In this document: positions 1 through 7,214 of the stretch, one piece after another
How positions within the stretch are numbered: the first letter of the stretch is position 1
Layout of the letters: every line of letters begins with the position of its first letter
Notes under the pieces: generated by a model
The model's database searches: none
What the model was told of the DNA's origin: nothing
Seen by the model: the letters and a program-made list of their open reading frames with translations, nothing else
Made by a program: the position numbers and the translations under genes
Assembly (NCBI GenBank): GCA_934565795.1
Contig: CAKTIM010000031.1
Coordinates: forward strand, 1-25,744
Origin: an uncultured Oscillospiraceae bacterium
Lineage (GTDB): Bacteria; Bacillota; Clostridia; Oscillospirales; Oscillospiraceae
Reading direction: 5' to 3'
DNA length: 25,744 bases

Positions 1-79
1 ACTCTTTATCTCACATTTTGCACTATTTGTCACCTTTTTTTGCCCATTTTTCGGGAGGTCTACCCTTGATTTGCATCTT

Positions 80-650
80 GGGGGAAGCTGGCAGTCTTGG
101 CGGCTCTTCGGAACCGACAAGACTGACTGAAGAGGGCCTGACGCAGTACATTCTTCATTAAAGGTAAGTTGAATGGTGCATGCCAATCCGTAGGGGCGGA
201 TATCAGCCGCCCGAAAGGTAACGAAACTGAGTTGTACAGACGAACCGCTCAATCCCGGTACTCGGCGGGTCGACAAATTGCCGACCCCTACGGGTTCAGA
301 TGGTTTCAGCTGGCCCCATTCAATGGGGTGCTATCGAAGTGGCAACGTTGCGGGCGGCTAATATCCGCCCCTACGGACTCAGAATGTTTTAAATTTTACC
401 TTTTTAGCTTAATCTCTCTCAAAACCATGAGCTGAGTGCCCTCTTCAGTCGCTGCGGCGACAGCTAATTGATTATTGTATCATTGCCACCGGCAATGATT
501 GTAATTAAAGATTCGCTGCGCTCTGCAACACCCCTCAGGGAAGCTTGGGGGATGTATACGTCAGGTTATACGCTCATCTTCACTGCTATCGAAACCGGCA
601 GGTTTAGGGTCGGCAGGTTGCCGACCCCTACGGACTCAGAGGATTTTACA
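80..650. repeat. Composite palindromic repeat block, copy A
   Basis: Non-coding block that matches 21194-21647 in the same orientation over most of its length, so it is one of two long diverged copies. It has inverted outer arms: GGGGGAAGCTGGCAG to GACTGAAGAGGGC at 80-137, and GCCCTCTTCAGTC to GCGACAGCT at 438-465. Inside and beside these sit REP-like units, each an imperfect hairpin next to the word CCGTAGGGG or its complement CCCCTACGG: 188-213, 266-293, 351-376 and 607-633. Relative to copy B it carries an extra segment at about 466-532. I see no credible gene in 1-730; the short open frames there run through the repeats and have no ribosome binding site. Bases 1-79 hold nothing I recognise. 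The block resembles a MITE or REP cluster; no transposase is present. Confidence 0.8.
466..532. repeat. Palindromic insert within copy A
   Basis: Segment present in copy A but absent at the matching place in copy B, where the right inverted arm runs on directly. It contains a hairpin with arms TCATTGCC (480-487) and GGCAATGA (491-498) around a 3-base loop. This is consistent with a small nested palindromic element inserted into an older repeat, or with deletion of the segment from copy B. Confidence 0.55.
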
Positions 651-676
651 TATTACCATTCAGCCTGCCGGGGGGT

Positions 677-708
677 GGGCGGCGGGTATTTGCCCCCTGT
701 ATAGGGGG
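677..708. repeat. Degenerate REP-like unit and short hairpin before the response regulator gene
   Basis: GGGCGGCGGGTATTTGCCCC (677-696) resembles the REP-like units further upstream but lacks the CCCCTACGG word. It overlaps a small hairpin CCCCC-TGTATA-GGGGG at 693-708, which ends about 10 bases before the AGGAG ribosome binding site of the response regulator gene. I could not find a convincing promoter between the repeat block and that gene. Confidence 0.45.
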
Positions 709-730
709 TAATGCAAACAGGAGAAACGAT

Positions 731-1390
731 ATGACGAAAATATTGATTGTAGAGGACGAGCGGCCCATTGCAAATTTGGTTGACTGGAACCTCAGTGCCA
801 GCGGCTATCAGTGCACCAGGGCCTATGACGGCAACGCGGCGGCGGATCTGATTATGGAGCACAGCTACGACCTGGTGCTGCTGGATATCATGCTGCCCGG
901 TATCAACGGCTATGAGCTGCTGCGGCAGATCAAGCCCACCGGCACCCCGGTGATCTTCATCACCGCCAAGGGCAGTGTGCAGGATCGGGTGCAGGGGCTG
1001 CGGGCCGGGGCGGACGACTATCTGGTAAAGCCCTTTGAGATCGTGGAGCTGATCGCACGGGTGGAGTCGGTGCTCCGCCGGGCGGGCAAGAGCAGCCCCA
1101 TCTATACCCTGGGGGATGTGACGGTGGATACCGAGTCCATGCTGGTCACCAAGGGCGGGGTGCCCGTCACCCTGACCCGCAAGGAATATGACCTGCTGGT
1201 GCTGTTCCTTCAGAATCAGAATGTGGCCCTGTTCCGGGAGACCATCTATGAGCGGGTGTGGGAATCGGACTACATGGGCGACACCCGCACGGTGGACTTG
1301 CATGTCCAGCGCCTGCGCCGGAAGCTTGATTGGCAGCAGCGGCTGTGCGCCATCCACAAGGTGGGCTACCGGCTGGAGGGGGACGGATGA
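731..1390 (+). CDS. OmpR/PhoB-family DNA-binding response regulator
   Basis: Cytoplasmic transcription regulator of a two-component system, 219 residues, the usual family length. The N-terminal receiver domain (about 1-115) has the acidic pair E8-D9, the phosphorylation site D52 in LVLLDIMLPG, T78 and the conserved K100 in LVKPF. The C-terminal winged-helix domain (about 125-217) has the family pattern LTRKEYDLL and a recognition-helix region RTVDLHVQRLRRKL, ending GYRL. The start has AGGAG eight bases upstream. Its stop overlaps the next gene's start as ATGA, so it is translationally coupled to the kinase, its evident partner. The target genes cannot be read from sequence; the operon's envelope proteins are reasonable candidates. 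Confidence 0.95.
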   Translation: MTKILIVEDERPIANLVDWNLSASGYQCTRAYDGNAAADLIMEHSYDLVLLDIMLPGINGYELLRQIKPTGTPVIFITAKGSVQDRVQGLRAGADDYLVKPFEIVELIARVESVLRRAGKSSPIYTLGDVTVDTESMLVTKGGVPVTLTRKEYDLLVLFLQNQNVALFRETIYERVWESDYMGDTRTVDLHVQRLRRKLDWQQRLCAIHKVGYRLEGDG

Positions 1391-2745
1391 AGCTTTCCGC
1401 AAAGATCACCCTGTCCGTGGTGCTCATTGTCTCGCTGGCCGTGGCCATTGGCGGCTACGCCATCGTCTCGTCGGTGTTCAACGCCCAGCTGAGCCATCAG
1501 ATCACCGCCGCAGCGGAGGAGACACAGCTGATGTGCTCCGTGCTGGGCACCATGGCCGTGGAGCGGCGCACCAGCGTATCCGCCAAGGTGACGGAGCAGG
1601 CGCTGGAGGAAACGCTGCAAATTGCCCCGTTCCGGGATTACCGCCTGCGGCTTGTACACCCGCTGGACACGGGGCGGAACCTGAGCTATGAGATCATCAA
1701 CGCCCCGGAGGGGGCGAAGGATGTATACGAGGTGGTGGTCACCTGCCGTTTTTCCGTGGATCAGGCCACCTATTATCTGGAAAGCCGCCACGACGTATCC
1801 GACCTGTACCGGCTGCGGGGGCAGTATCTGACCACCTTCCGCCTGGTGTACCTGGCGGCGGTGGCTTTCAGCCTGGTGGCGGGCATTGCCCTGGGGGCCG
1901 TGCTTACCGCGCCCATCCGCAACCTGTCCCGCTCCGCCCGGCAGATCGCCGGGGGCAACTACAGCGTCCGGGCCAATGTGCACACCGCCGACGAGATCGG
2001 CATCCTGGCCGCCCAGTTCAACCACATGACCCAGGAGCTGGAAAGCCACATTCAATCCCTGGAGCTGGCCACCCAGCAGCAGAAGGACTTCACCGCCGCC
2101 TTTGCCCACGAGCTGAAAACGCCCCTGACCTCCATCATCGGCTATGCCGATACCCTGCGCAGCCGCAAGCTGCCGGAGGAGCAGCAGTTTGAGGCGGCCA
2201 GCTTCATCTTCTCCGAGGGACGGCGGCTGGAGACCATGTCCCATAGTCTGCTGCGCTTGTTCTCCCTGGAAAATGAAGCGCCCAGGATGCAGCGCTTTTC
2301 CGCCCTGGCCTTGGCCAAAAGCGTGGAGGAGAGCATCTCCTATCCCCTGAAGCAGCGCAAGCTGGTGCTGGAGCTGCGGGTGGAGGATGCCATTATTGCG
2401 GGAGAAAAAAGTCTTCTGGAAATCCTGCTATATAACCTGGTGGACAACGCCCGCAAGGCCTCCAATCCCGGCAGCAAGATCACCATTCTCGGCACCCGCG
2501 TCCCGGCGGGCTACTGCTTTGCCGTGAAGGACCGGGGCCGGGGCATCCCCCCGGAGGCCATCAGCCGGATCACCGAGCCATTCTACATGGTGGATAAATC
2601 CCGCGCCCGGGCCGAGGGCGGCGCGGGGCTGGGACTGGCGCTGTGCAAGCGGATCGCCGAGCTGCACGGCGCGCATCTGCACTATGAGAGCGTGGTTGGC
2701 CGGGGCACGGTGGTGTCCTTTGTGCTGCGGGAGGTGGCGAAATGA
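1387..2745 (+). CDS. HAMP-domain sensor histidine kinase
   Basis: Membrane sensor kinase of 452 residues that would phosphorylate the response regulator encoded just upstream. It has a TM helix at about 8-30, an extracytoplasmic sensor region of roughly 115-120 residues, a second TM at about 152-175, a HAMP linker (about 176-228), a HisKA domain with the phospho-accepting H241 in AFAHELKTPLTS, and a HATPase domain with N box (N350, N354 in LYNLVDNARKA), G1 box (DRGRGIP), F box (EPFYM) and G2 box (GGAGLGLAL). The start chosen overlaps the regulator stop (ATGA); an open frame extends further upstream but lies within the regulator gene. The ligand is unknown; the sensor region matches no named domain I recognise. 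Confidence 0.95.
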   Translation: MKLSAKITLSVVLIVSLAVAIGGYAIVSSVFNAQLSHQITAAAEETQLMCSVLGTMAVERRTSVSAKVTEQALEETLQIAPFRDYRLRLVHPLDTGRNLSYEIINAPEGAKDVYEVVVTCRFSVDQATYYLESRHDVSDLYRLRGQYLTTFRLVYLAAVAFSLVAGIALGAVLTAPIRNLSRSARQIAGGNYSVRANVHTADEIGILAAQFNHMTQELESHIQSLELATQQQKDFTAAFAHELKTPLTSIIGYADTLRSRKLPEEQQFEAASFIFSEGRRLETMSHSLLRLFSLENEAPRMQRFSALALAKSVEESISYPLKQRKLVLELRVEDAIIAGEKSLLEILLYNLVDNARKASNPGSKITILGTRVPAGYCFAVKDRGRGIPPEAISRITEPFYMVDKSRARAEGGAGLGLALCKRIAELHGAHLHYESVVGRGTVVSFVLREVAK

Positions 2746-3497
2746 AGAACTGGCTGATTATTCTCCTGGTGGCCGCGGTGGTGGCCGCCGGTGCCTTCCT
2801 GCCGGAGCTGCTGCTGAAATGGAGCAGCCCCCCGGAGCTGAACGTGGACGGCCAGCAGGTAGCCATCACCTCCCAAAGCTCCTCGGACTACACCTGGCGC
2901 ATGGGCACCCTGGCTGAGAGCTATTTCGGCGAGGGGGAGCAGCTGCTGACCACCTATATCTCCCAGGCCAGCCCGGAGGACAGCGCCGGGGAGGAATATG
3001 CCCAGTTCCTGGCTGAATTCGACCGGCTGACCCAGATCGGCGTCATGCCCCAGGCCGCCCGGGAGCTTCTCCAGCCCGATACGGACTACCGCATCCGCTA
3101 TTATTACCTGTTTGACAGCCAGGCCGTCAGCGGCTTCCGCTACGCGGAATTCACGGCGGCGGCTACCAACTGGCGCATTCACGCCTGTATGGATGTGGAA
3201 AGCGGCCGCCTGGTGCGGCTGGACTACGGCGGAAGCAAGCTCTTCCCCGGCGGGGAGATCACCCCCCAGACCAGCTGGTACGACGTGCTGCGGGGCTTCG
3301 GGCAATATCTGGGCCTGTCCGACACGCCCAGCGCCGACAGCACCCAGGAGGCCCAGGGGGCCAGAAAATACTACGATTCCGTCACCGCCGACCGCCGCAC
3401 CGCCACCGTCGCCTCCGGCGGCAGCGCCTGGCTGGAGCTGCGCGTCCTGCGGGATAACTACATCGCCACCGTCACCGTATACCAGGACGGAAAATGA
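2742..3497 (+). CDS. Membrane-anchored protein of unknown function, two-component operon
   Basis: Protein of 251 residues with one hydrophobic N-terminal segment (about 3-24) and no lipobox, so probably anchored in the membrane with the rest outside the cell. The exported part is acidic and aromatic-rich, with a run RIRYYYLFD near 117-125 and a segment HACMDVESGRLVRLDYGG that reads like a beta-rich sheet. I do not recognise a family. Its start overlaps the kinase stop (ATGA), so it is translationally coupled to the sensor. Accessory proteins in this position often modulate the kinase or act in the response it controls; that role is inference. A strong terminator-like hairpin follows. Confidence 0.85.
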   Translation: MKNWLIILLVAAVVAAGAFLPELLLKWSSPPELNVDGQQVAITSQSSSDYTWRMGTLAESYFGEGEQLLTTYISQASPEDSAGEEYAQFLAEFDRLTQIGVMPQAARELLQPDTDYRIRYYYLFDSQAVSGFRYAEFTAAATNWRIHACMDVESGRLVRLDYGGSKLFPGGEITPQTSWYDVLRGFGQYLGLSDTPSADSTQEAQGARKYYDSVTADRRTATVASGGSAWLELRVLRDNYIATVTVYQDGK

Positions 3498-3515
3498 TGC
3501 AAATTGGATACAAAA

Positions 3516-3589
3516 CCGCGCCTTTTCGGATGCATTTCCCTTTTACTGTATCAGTAAGAAGGAAATGCCGAACAGGCGCGGCTTCTTTA
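3516..3589 (+). terminator. Long hairpin after the two-component operon
   Basis: Near-complementary arms beginning CCGCGCC (3516-3522) and ending GGCGCGG (3575-3581), with further pairing inside (CATTTCC against GGAAATG), followed by CTTCTTTA. It begins 18 bases after the stop codon. The T tract is imperfect, so termination may be partial and some transcription could reach the lipoprotein genes. Confidence 0.7.
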
Positions 3590-3598
3590 TAGGCGCAT

Positions 3599-3858
3599 CC
3601 CTTGGCTCCCCTGAAAGGTTTAGCAGGTGTAGCCGACCGCAGGGCGGCGTACAGCTGCTTAATGCAAAGCTGAGCTGGCAGCCCGTAGGGCTGACTGAGG
3701 GGTTTGCGGTAGGCACCTGAGGTTCCTTCAGGTCGTAGGCGAATTCGCAGAATGTCCGTTGCGGATTGTACGAATTCGCCTGGGATTTCTGGAATGGTAT
3801 TCTGCGTCCCGCGGCTGACCCCTCCGGCGCGATGCGCCGCCTCCCCTTTCAGGGGAGG
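3599..3858. repeat. Composite palindromic repeat block C
   Basis: Non-coding block filling most of the gap between 3498 and 3913. It starts with CCTTGGCTCCCCTGAAAGG (3599-3617) and ends with the hairpin CCTCCCC-TTTCA-GGGGAGG (3840-3858), so the outer arms are inverted versions of each other. Inside are CAGCCC-GTA-GGGCTG (3679-3693), followed by ACTGAGGGG, a dyad with 11-base arms AGGCGAATTCG (3737-3747) and CGAATTCGCCT (3771-3781), a dyad CGCAGAAT (3746-3753) with ATTCTGCG (3799-3806), and GGCGC-GAT-GCGCC (3826-3838). The layout (GCTGGCAG, hairpin, GACTGA, GAGGGG) parallels the arms of copies A and B, so it looks like a related but distinct family member. Confidence 0.65.
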
Positions 3859-3913
3859 TTTAAGGGGGCGCTTGGGGAAGCAGATGAGAAAAGCAGGAAA
3901 AAGGAGCATTTTT

Positions 3914-5341
3914 ATGAAAACCAAGCCTTTAAACTATTTCCGCTGCCTGGTGATTTGCCTGGTATCGCTGCTGCTGTGTGCCTGTCAGGCCAGGGCGGCA
4001 GTCCCAAATGAGGAAACGCAGACGCCGCCGGAAAGCGGCTCCGGCGCTTCCTATCAAAGCGCCTTCACCAGCACCGACGGCAGTGTAAGCTTTGTGATGG
4101 ACATTGACCAGGCTGTTGACCTGCCCGCCGGCCCCGTTGTGCAGGTTCAGCCTCATTTCCTGACGGGCGAGGACGCGAAAAGAGTGGCCCAGGCCCTCTT
4201 CCCCGATGCGGCATTTTTTGAAGCGGAGCCGGAGCAGGCGGAGAATCTTTCCAAGGGTGAGATTCAGGCAAAGCTGGACAGATGGTCGCAGTATGCGGAT
4301 ATGGCCGCGCTGGCAGGCCTGTGCGGCGATGCGGCGACGGCGGATTATGTGGAGCTGATCGGGGCCTTTCTTGCGGATTATCAGCGCCTGTATGACCAGG
4401 CACCCACAGAAAAATCCCATACGCCCTGCCGGTGGGAGATGCGCAATGAAGCGGTATATTCCCTCACGGCGCAGGAGCTTGCCGAAGCCTCTACGGCGGA
4501 TTTCAATGACGAGGTGTCCGCCCAGTTTACCGCAAACGGAATTCCCTATCGCTTCACCGCCTCCACCCGGAACAAAAGCGATTATCAGGTAAACATGATC
4601 TCCTGCTACATATACGACGGCATCTGCCCCCGGAATCTGGACGACGAAATTTTCACCGCCAGACTGTGCCGGACGGGGGAACCCTCCCAGGCGCAGCTGG
4701 AGCTTATCAAATCCCAGGCGCAGCAGCTGCTGTCCGCCTTCGCCCTGGGGCAGTGGCAGGTGGACGAATGCGATGTCAAAAGGGAAGCAGGCGGCAGCGA
4801 GGCGGAATATCTGGTATACGTAAACGCCGTGCCGGTGCTGAGCGGCGTTGCCGCGCTGCGGCAGCCGCAGATTAGAGCTTTGCGAAGCCCCGACGGCAAG
4901 TCAGACTACTATCTGACAGACGCCAACTTCGTTTTTTCGGCCAACGGGGACCTTATTTCCTTCACTCTGTTTTCTCCGCTGGACATCCAGGAAACTGTAA
5001 GCGAGGGCGTGCAGCCCCTCGGCATTGAGGGCCTGCTGGCCCAGGTGCAGCAGCATCTGGCGCAGACCTGCGCGTATGGCTACGGCAACGGATTTGGCTC
5101 CCTCCTGCAAGGCCTCCAGACGGAGGTGCAGTGCACGGTGACGGTCTCCGAAATCGAATACGGTCTGGCCCGCACCGGGGGCGAGGGCAGCTTCCGCTAT
5201 GTGCCCGCGCTGGCGCTGAAAGGAACTTCCGAGTATATTGGAAAGGCAGACGGCAAAACCTATTATACCGGCGAAGCCCCCGAACTTCTGCTTGTGATGA
5301 ACGCGGCAGACGGAACAATCATCCGCGCCGCAAACGGATAG
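3914..5341 (+). CDS. Lipoprotein of unknown function (DUF6034-like)
   Basis: Exported lipoprotein of 475 residues. The signal peptide ends in the lipobox LCAC with the modified cysteine at 24, then a Ser/Glu/Pro-rich linker. The mature part has a pattern I associate with the DUF6034 lipoproteins of gut Clostridia (an early segment on promoting Val-Gln-Pro, then helical and beta regions, with many alternating Tyr/Phe residues towards the C terminus), but this assignment is from memory and tentative. Start chosen at ATG 3914, with AAGGAG eight bases upstream and a proper signal peptide; an in-frame open stretch upstream runs through repeat block C and is not coding. Probably co-transcribed with the next lipoprotein, 30 bases downstream. 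Confidence 0.85.
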   Translation: MKTKPLNYFRCLVICLVSLLLCACQARAAVPNEETQTPPESGSGASYQSAFTSTDGSVSFVMDIDQAVDLPAGPVVQVQPHFLTGEDAKRVAQALFPDAAFFEAEPEQAENLSKGEIQAKLDRWSQYADMAALAGLCGDAATADYVELIGAFLADYQRLYDQAPTEKSHTPCRWEMRNEAVYSLTAQELAEASTADFNDEVSAQFTANGIPYRFTASTRNKSDYQVNMISCYIYDGICPRNLDDEIFTARLCRTGEPSQAQLELIKSQAQQLLSAFALGQWQVDECDVKREAGGSEAEYLVYVNAVPVLSGVAALRQPQIRALRSPDGKSDYYLTDANFVFSANGDLISFTLFSPLDIQETVSEGVQPLGIEGLLAQVQQHLAQTCAYGYGNGFGSLLQGLQTEVQCTVTVSEIEYGLARTGGEGSFRYVPALALKGTSEYIGKADGKTYYTGEAPELLLVMNAADGTIIRAANG

Positions 5342-5371
5342 CATCCGAATAAATAAAAGGAGGATTCCACC

Positions 5372-5836
5372 ATGAAAAAACTGTTTCTTGCACTGCTGGC
5401 GTTCTGCCTGACCCTCACCGGCTGCGGGAGGCAGCAGGCCCGCTCCGATTTCACCACTGTCACGCGGCAGGGGGTGGCCATCTCCCTGAATGCCCCCGCC
5501 GGCCCCGTGCTGGCCGCTCTGGGCGCACCCTTTGGCTACGGCGAAAGCAAAAGCGGCGTATACGCCGGGGTGGAAAAGACCTATCAATTCACCGGCCTGC
5601 GGCTGAAAACCTTCCAGAGTCAGGACGGTGAACGGATTCTGGGCGTAATGATCACCGACAGCGGCATGCAGACCCCCGACGGCCTCTCCATCGGCGACCC
5701 CGCCGCCCGCGTCCGCGAATGCTTCGGCAATGACGCCATCCAAAACAACTGCTGCATCATCAGCCGCCCCCAGGAGCAAATGATCGTCCTCCTGGAGCAC
5801 GACGTGATCACCGCCATTCAGTATACGATGCTGTAA
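5372..5836 (+). CDS. Small lipoprotein of unknown function
   Basis: Protein of 154 residues with a lipoprotein signal peptide and lipobox LTGC, modified cysteine at 18. The mature domain is about 130 residues with a glycine-rich, beta-type pattern (GVAISLNAPAGPVLAALG, then a region YTFTGLRLKTF-like and IGDPAARVRECFG). The shape recalls small exported domains that bind and sense envelope state, but I do not recognise a family. AGGAGG lies eight bases before the ATG. It follows the larger lipoprotein by 30 bases and is the last gene of the block. Confidence 0.85.
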   Translation: MKKLFLALLAFCLTLTGCGRQQARSDFTTVTRQGVAISLNAPAGPVLAALGAPFGYGESKSGVYAGVEKTYQFTGLRLKTFQSQDGERILGVMITDSGMQTPDGLSIGDPAARVRECFGNDAIQNNCCIISRPQEQMIVLLEHDVITAIQYTML

Positions 5837-5846
5837 GTAAGGGGAC

Positions 5847-5875
5847 CTGGCCCCTTTACGGCGTTTACGGGCCAG
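5847..5875. terminator. Hairpin between convergent genes
   Basis: Arms CTGGCCC (5847-5853) and GGGCCAG (5869-5875) with a 15-base loop, overlapped by a second possible pairing AAGGGG with CCCCTT at 5839-5856. It lies between the stops of the lipoprotein (+) and the methyltransferase (-). There is no clear T tract on either strand, so it is a probable rather than certain terminator. Confidence 0.45.
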
Positions 5876-5901
5876 ATTGTCGGGAAACACCCATGGTTGA
5901 T

Positions 5902-6690
5902 TCAGCGCCTTTCCAGCACCACGATTCGGTTGGAGAGGTTGCGGATGGGGGGAATCTTGTCCAGCAGCTTGTAGATCGGGACGAAGGCGGCCATTCCCTC
6001 GGTGAGGGGGTGCTCCTCTATGAGGCGGAAGTCCGGCAGCAGGGCGGCCAAGGCCTTACCGTTGCGGATGCCCCAGGTGAATTTGGCCTGGCTGCCCTTG
6101 ATGGATTTCTCCTGGAAGTGCTTGGCCATGGCGGGGTTCATGGTCTCTACAAAGACCGTCGCCCGTGGAAACCGTCCGGCGATCACGGTGAAGATGCGCT
6201 GCACCTGTGCCTCGGTCAGGTACATGGTCAGGCCCTCGATGATGACCAGCACCGGCGTGTTCGGCTCCCGGATCTCGCTGCCCCAGTCGTCCATGGCCGA
6301 CATGGCGATCTGAGAGATGGCTCCCGTCTCCGGCAGCAGGCGGCGGCGTACATCAATGGTGTCCGGCAAGTCCAGATTGTACCAGTGGGCGTAGCCCTGC
6401 ATGCGGTAGCACCGGGTATCCAGCCCGCAGGCAATGTTCACCACCACCGCACCGGGGTGCCCGGCCAGCCAGCACGCCACCAGCTGATCCAGCACGATGG
6501 TGCGGGCGATGACGCCGCTGTGCATGGCGCCGTCCCGGTCGGCGAGGGAGAAGTCGTAGTCCAGCCGCTCCACCAGGGCAACGGCGGTCTCATCCCGAAT
6601 GGCGCCGCGGGTCTTTGTCTCCTTGGCGCGGGCGTAAACCGTTTGCAGCATGGTCTCCGGCACCCCGGAGAGCGTAATTTTTTCACCCAT
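5902..6690 (-). CDS. Class I SAM-dependent methyltransferase, LCMT/TcmP-like
   Basis: Cytoplasmic protein of 262 residues of the leucine carboxyl methyltransferase-like family (Ppm1/LCM, PF04072), whose bacterial members often act as O-methyltransferases on small molecules. The SAM-binding motif is VVVNIACGLDTRCYRM at about 82-97 with the family's GLDTR signature, and a second conserved stretch is VLVIIEGLTMYL. A HSGVIARTIVLD segment precedes the SAM site, as usual in this family. The start has AAAGGAAG upstream and overlaps the upstream gene by eight bases, so it is translationally coupled to it. The substrate is unknown. It is expressed from the promoter and operator at 7037-7091. Confidence 0.88.
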   Translation of the reverse strand: MGEKITLSGVPETMLQTVYARAKETKTRGAIRDETAVALVERLDYDFSLADRDGAMHSGVIARTIVLDQLVACWLAGHPGAVVVNIACGLDTRCYRMQGYAHWYNLDLPDTIDVRRRLLPETGAISQIAMSAMDDWGSEIREPNTPVLVIIEGLTMYLTEAQVQRIFTVIAGRFPRATVFVETMNPAMAKHFQEKSIKGSQAKFTWGIRNGKALAALLPDFRLIEEHPLTEGMAAFVPIYKLLDKIPPIRNLSNRIVVLERR

Positions 6691-6964
6691 TTTTATGCTT
6701 CCTTTCCCAGAGATAATCCTCCAGCATCCACAGCATCACAGCGCCGTTGCCGGAGCACTGGCTCAGTACAAAATCGATGGTCTGCACCTGCGCCCCCAGC
6801 AGCAGCGGCAGCCGCCAGGTCTGGTAGCTTCCGTTCAGATAGGCCTCCCGCACAAACAGCCCGCTGTCCGTGCTGGCCGCCGGGATCAGGCTCAGGCACA
6901 AATCGCCCACCAGCATCAGCGCCGCGCCCAGGCAGCCCAATAGCAAATCTCTTCTTCGGTTCAC
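6683..6964 (-). CDS. Short membrane protein, probably a truncated DUF6796-like protein
   Basis: Protein of 93 residues. The first half (MNRRRDLLLGCLGAALMLVG, DLCLSL, then GLFVREAYLNGSYQTWRLPL) resembles the start of a larger multi-pass membrane family I believe is DUF6796, whose members are about 240 residues. The remainder, after GAQVQTID, ends in a short hydrophobic stretch and a basic tail, as though the N and C termini of the family had been joined by an internal deletion. It may be a remnant that is still translated, since it is coupled to the methyltransferase by an overlap of eight bases. The family name is tentative. Confidence 0.6.
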   Translation of the reverse strand: MNRRRDLLLGCLGAALMLVGDLCLSLIPAASTDSGLFVREAYLNGSYQTWRLPLLLGAQVQTIDFVLSQCSGNGAVMLWMLEDYLWERKHKNG

Positions 6965-7036
6965 GTTTCCTCTCTCCTTTTAAAGCTTCCGGCTGCGCAC
7001 GGAAGGCCGCCTGAAGCGATATCCGTGTATTCCTGC

Positions 7037-7056
7037 CAGTTAGCCTATACTAACTG
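7037..7056. promoter_or_regulatory. Palindromic operator at the transcription start (possible DtxR-type box)
   Basis: CAGTTAGCCTATACTAACTG has perfect 7-base arms CAGTTAG and CTAACTG around six bases. It lies directly after the -10 box of the minus-strand promoter, where a bound repressor would block initiation. Read on the minus strand, the part TTAGTATAGGCTAAC matches 13 of 15 bases of the DtxR/IdeR consensus half TTAGGTTAGGCTAAC, suggesting a metal-dependent repressor; this identification is inference. Confidence 0.6.
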
Positions 7057-7062
7057 AAAGCC

Positions 7063-7091
7063 ATTATACCGCCCCGGCCCCTGCCTGTCAA
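7063..7091 (-). promoter_or_regulatory. Perfect consensus sigma-70-type promoter for the methyltransferase operon
   Basis: On the minus strand TTGACA (7091-7086) is followed after exactly 17 bases by TATAAT (7068-7063). Both hexamers and the spacing match the housekeeping consensus exactly, so this should be a strong promoter unless repressed. Transcription would start near 7056, inside the palindromic operator, and run to the membrane protein and methyltransferase genes. Confidence 0.85.
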
Positions 7092-7139
7092 GCCAAAACC
7101 CTGTGGGCCAACGGTCACATATCGTTTATAAAAAACCGC

Positions 7140-7169
7140 TTGCGGCTGCCGGGGGAAAGGTGATAAAAT
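7140..7169 (+). promoter_or_regulatory. Probable promoter for the CMD-cupin gene
   Basis: TTGCGG (7140-7145) and GATAAA (7162-7167, spacing 16) or TAAAAT (7164-7169, spacing 18) give a moderate match to a housekeeping promoter. It is followed by an A-rich, purine-rich leader and AGGAGG at 7201-7206. It does not overlap the divergent promoter and operator at 7037-7091. Confidence 0.5.
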
Positions 7170-7214
7170 GGGAAGAGAAAACCGAAGGAGAAAAAACAAA
7201 AGGAGGAATATTTT

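Noticed and set aside
169..704. Two small open frames in the first repeat block
   Set aside because: They are made of repeat units, and similar frames recur in copy B because of the repeat sequence, not because of a gene.
5893..7014. Plus-strand open frame opposite the methyltransferase
   Set aside because: No recognisable domain and no ribosome binding site; the minus-strand methyltransferase has clear motifs and a start coupled to its upstream neighbour.
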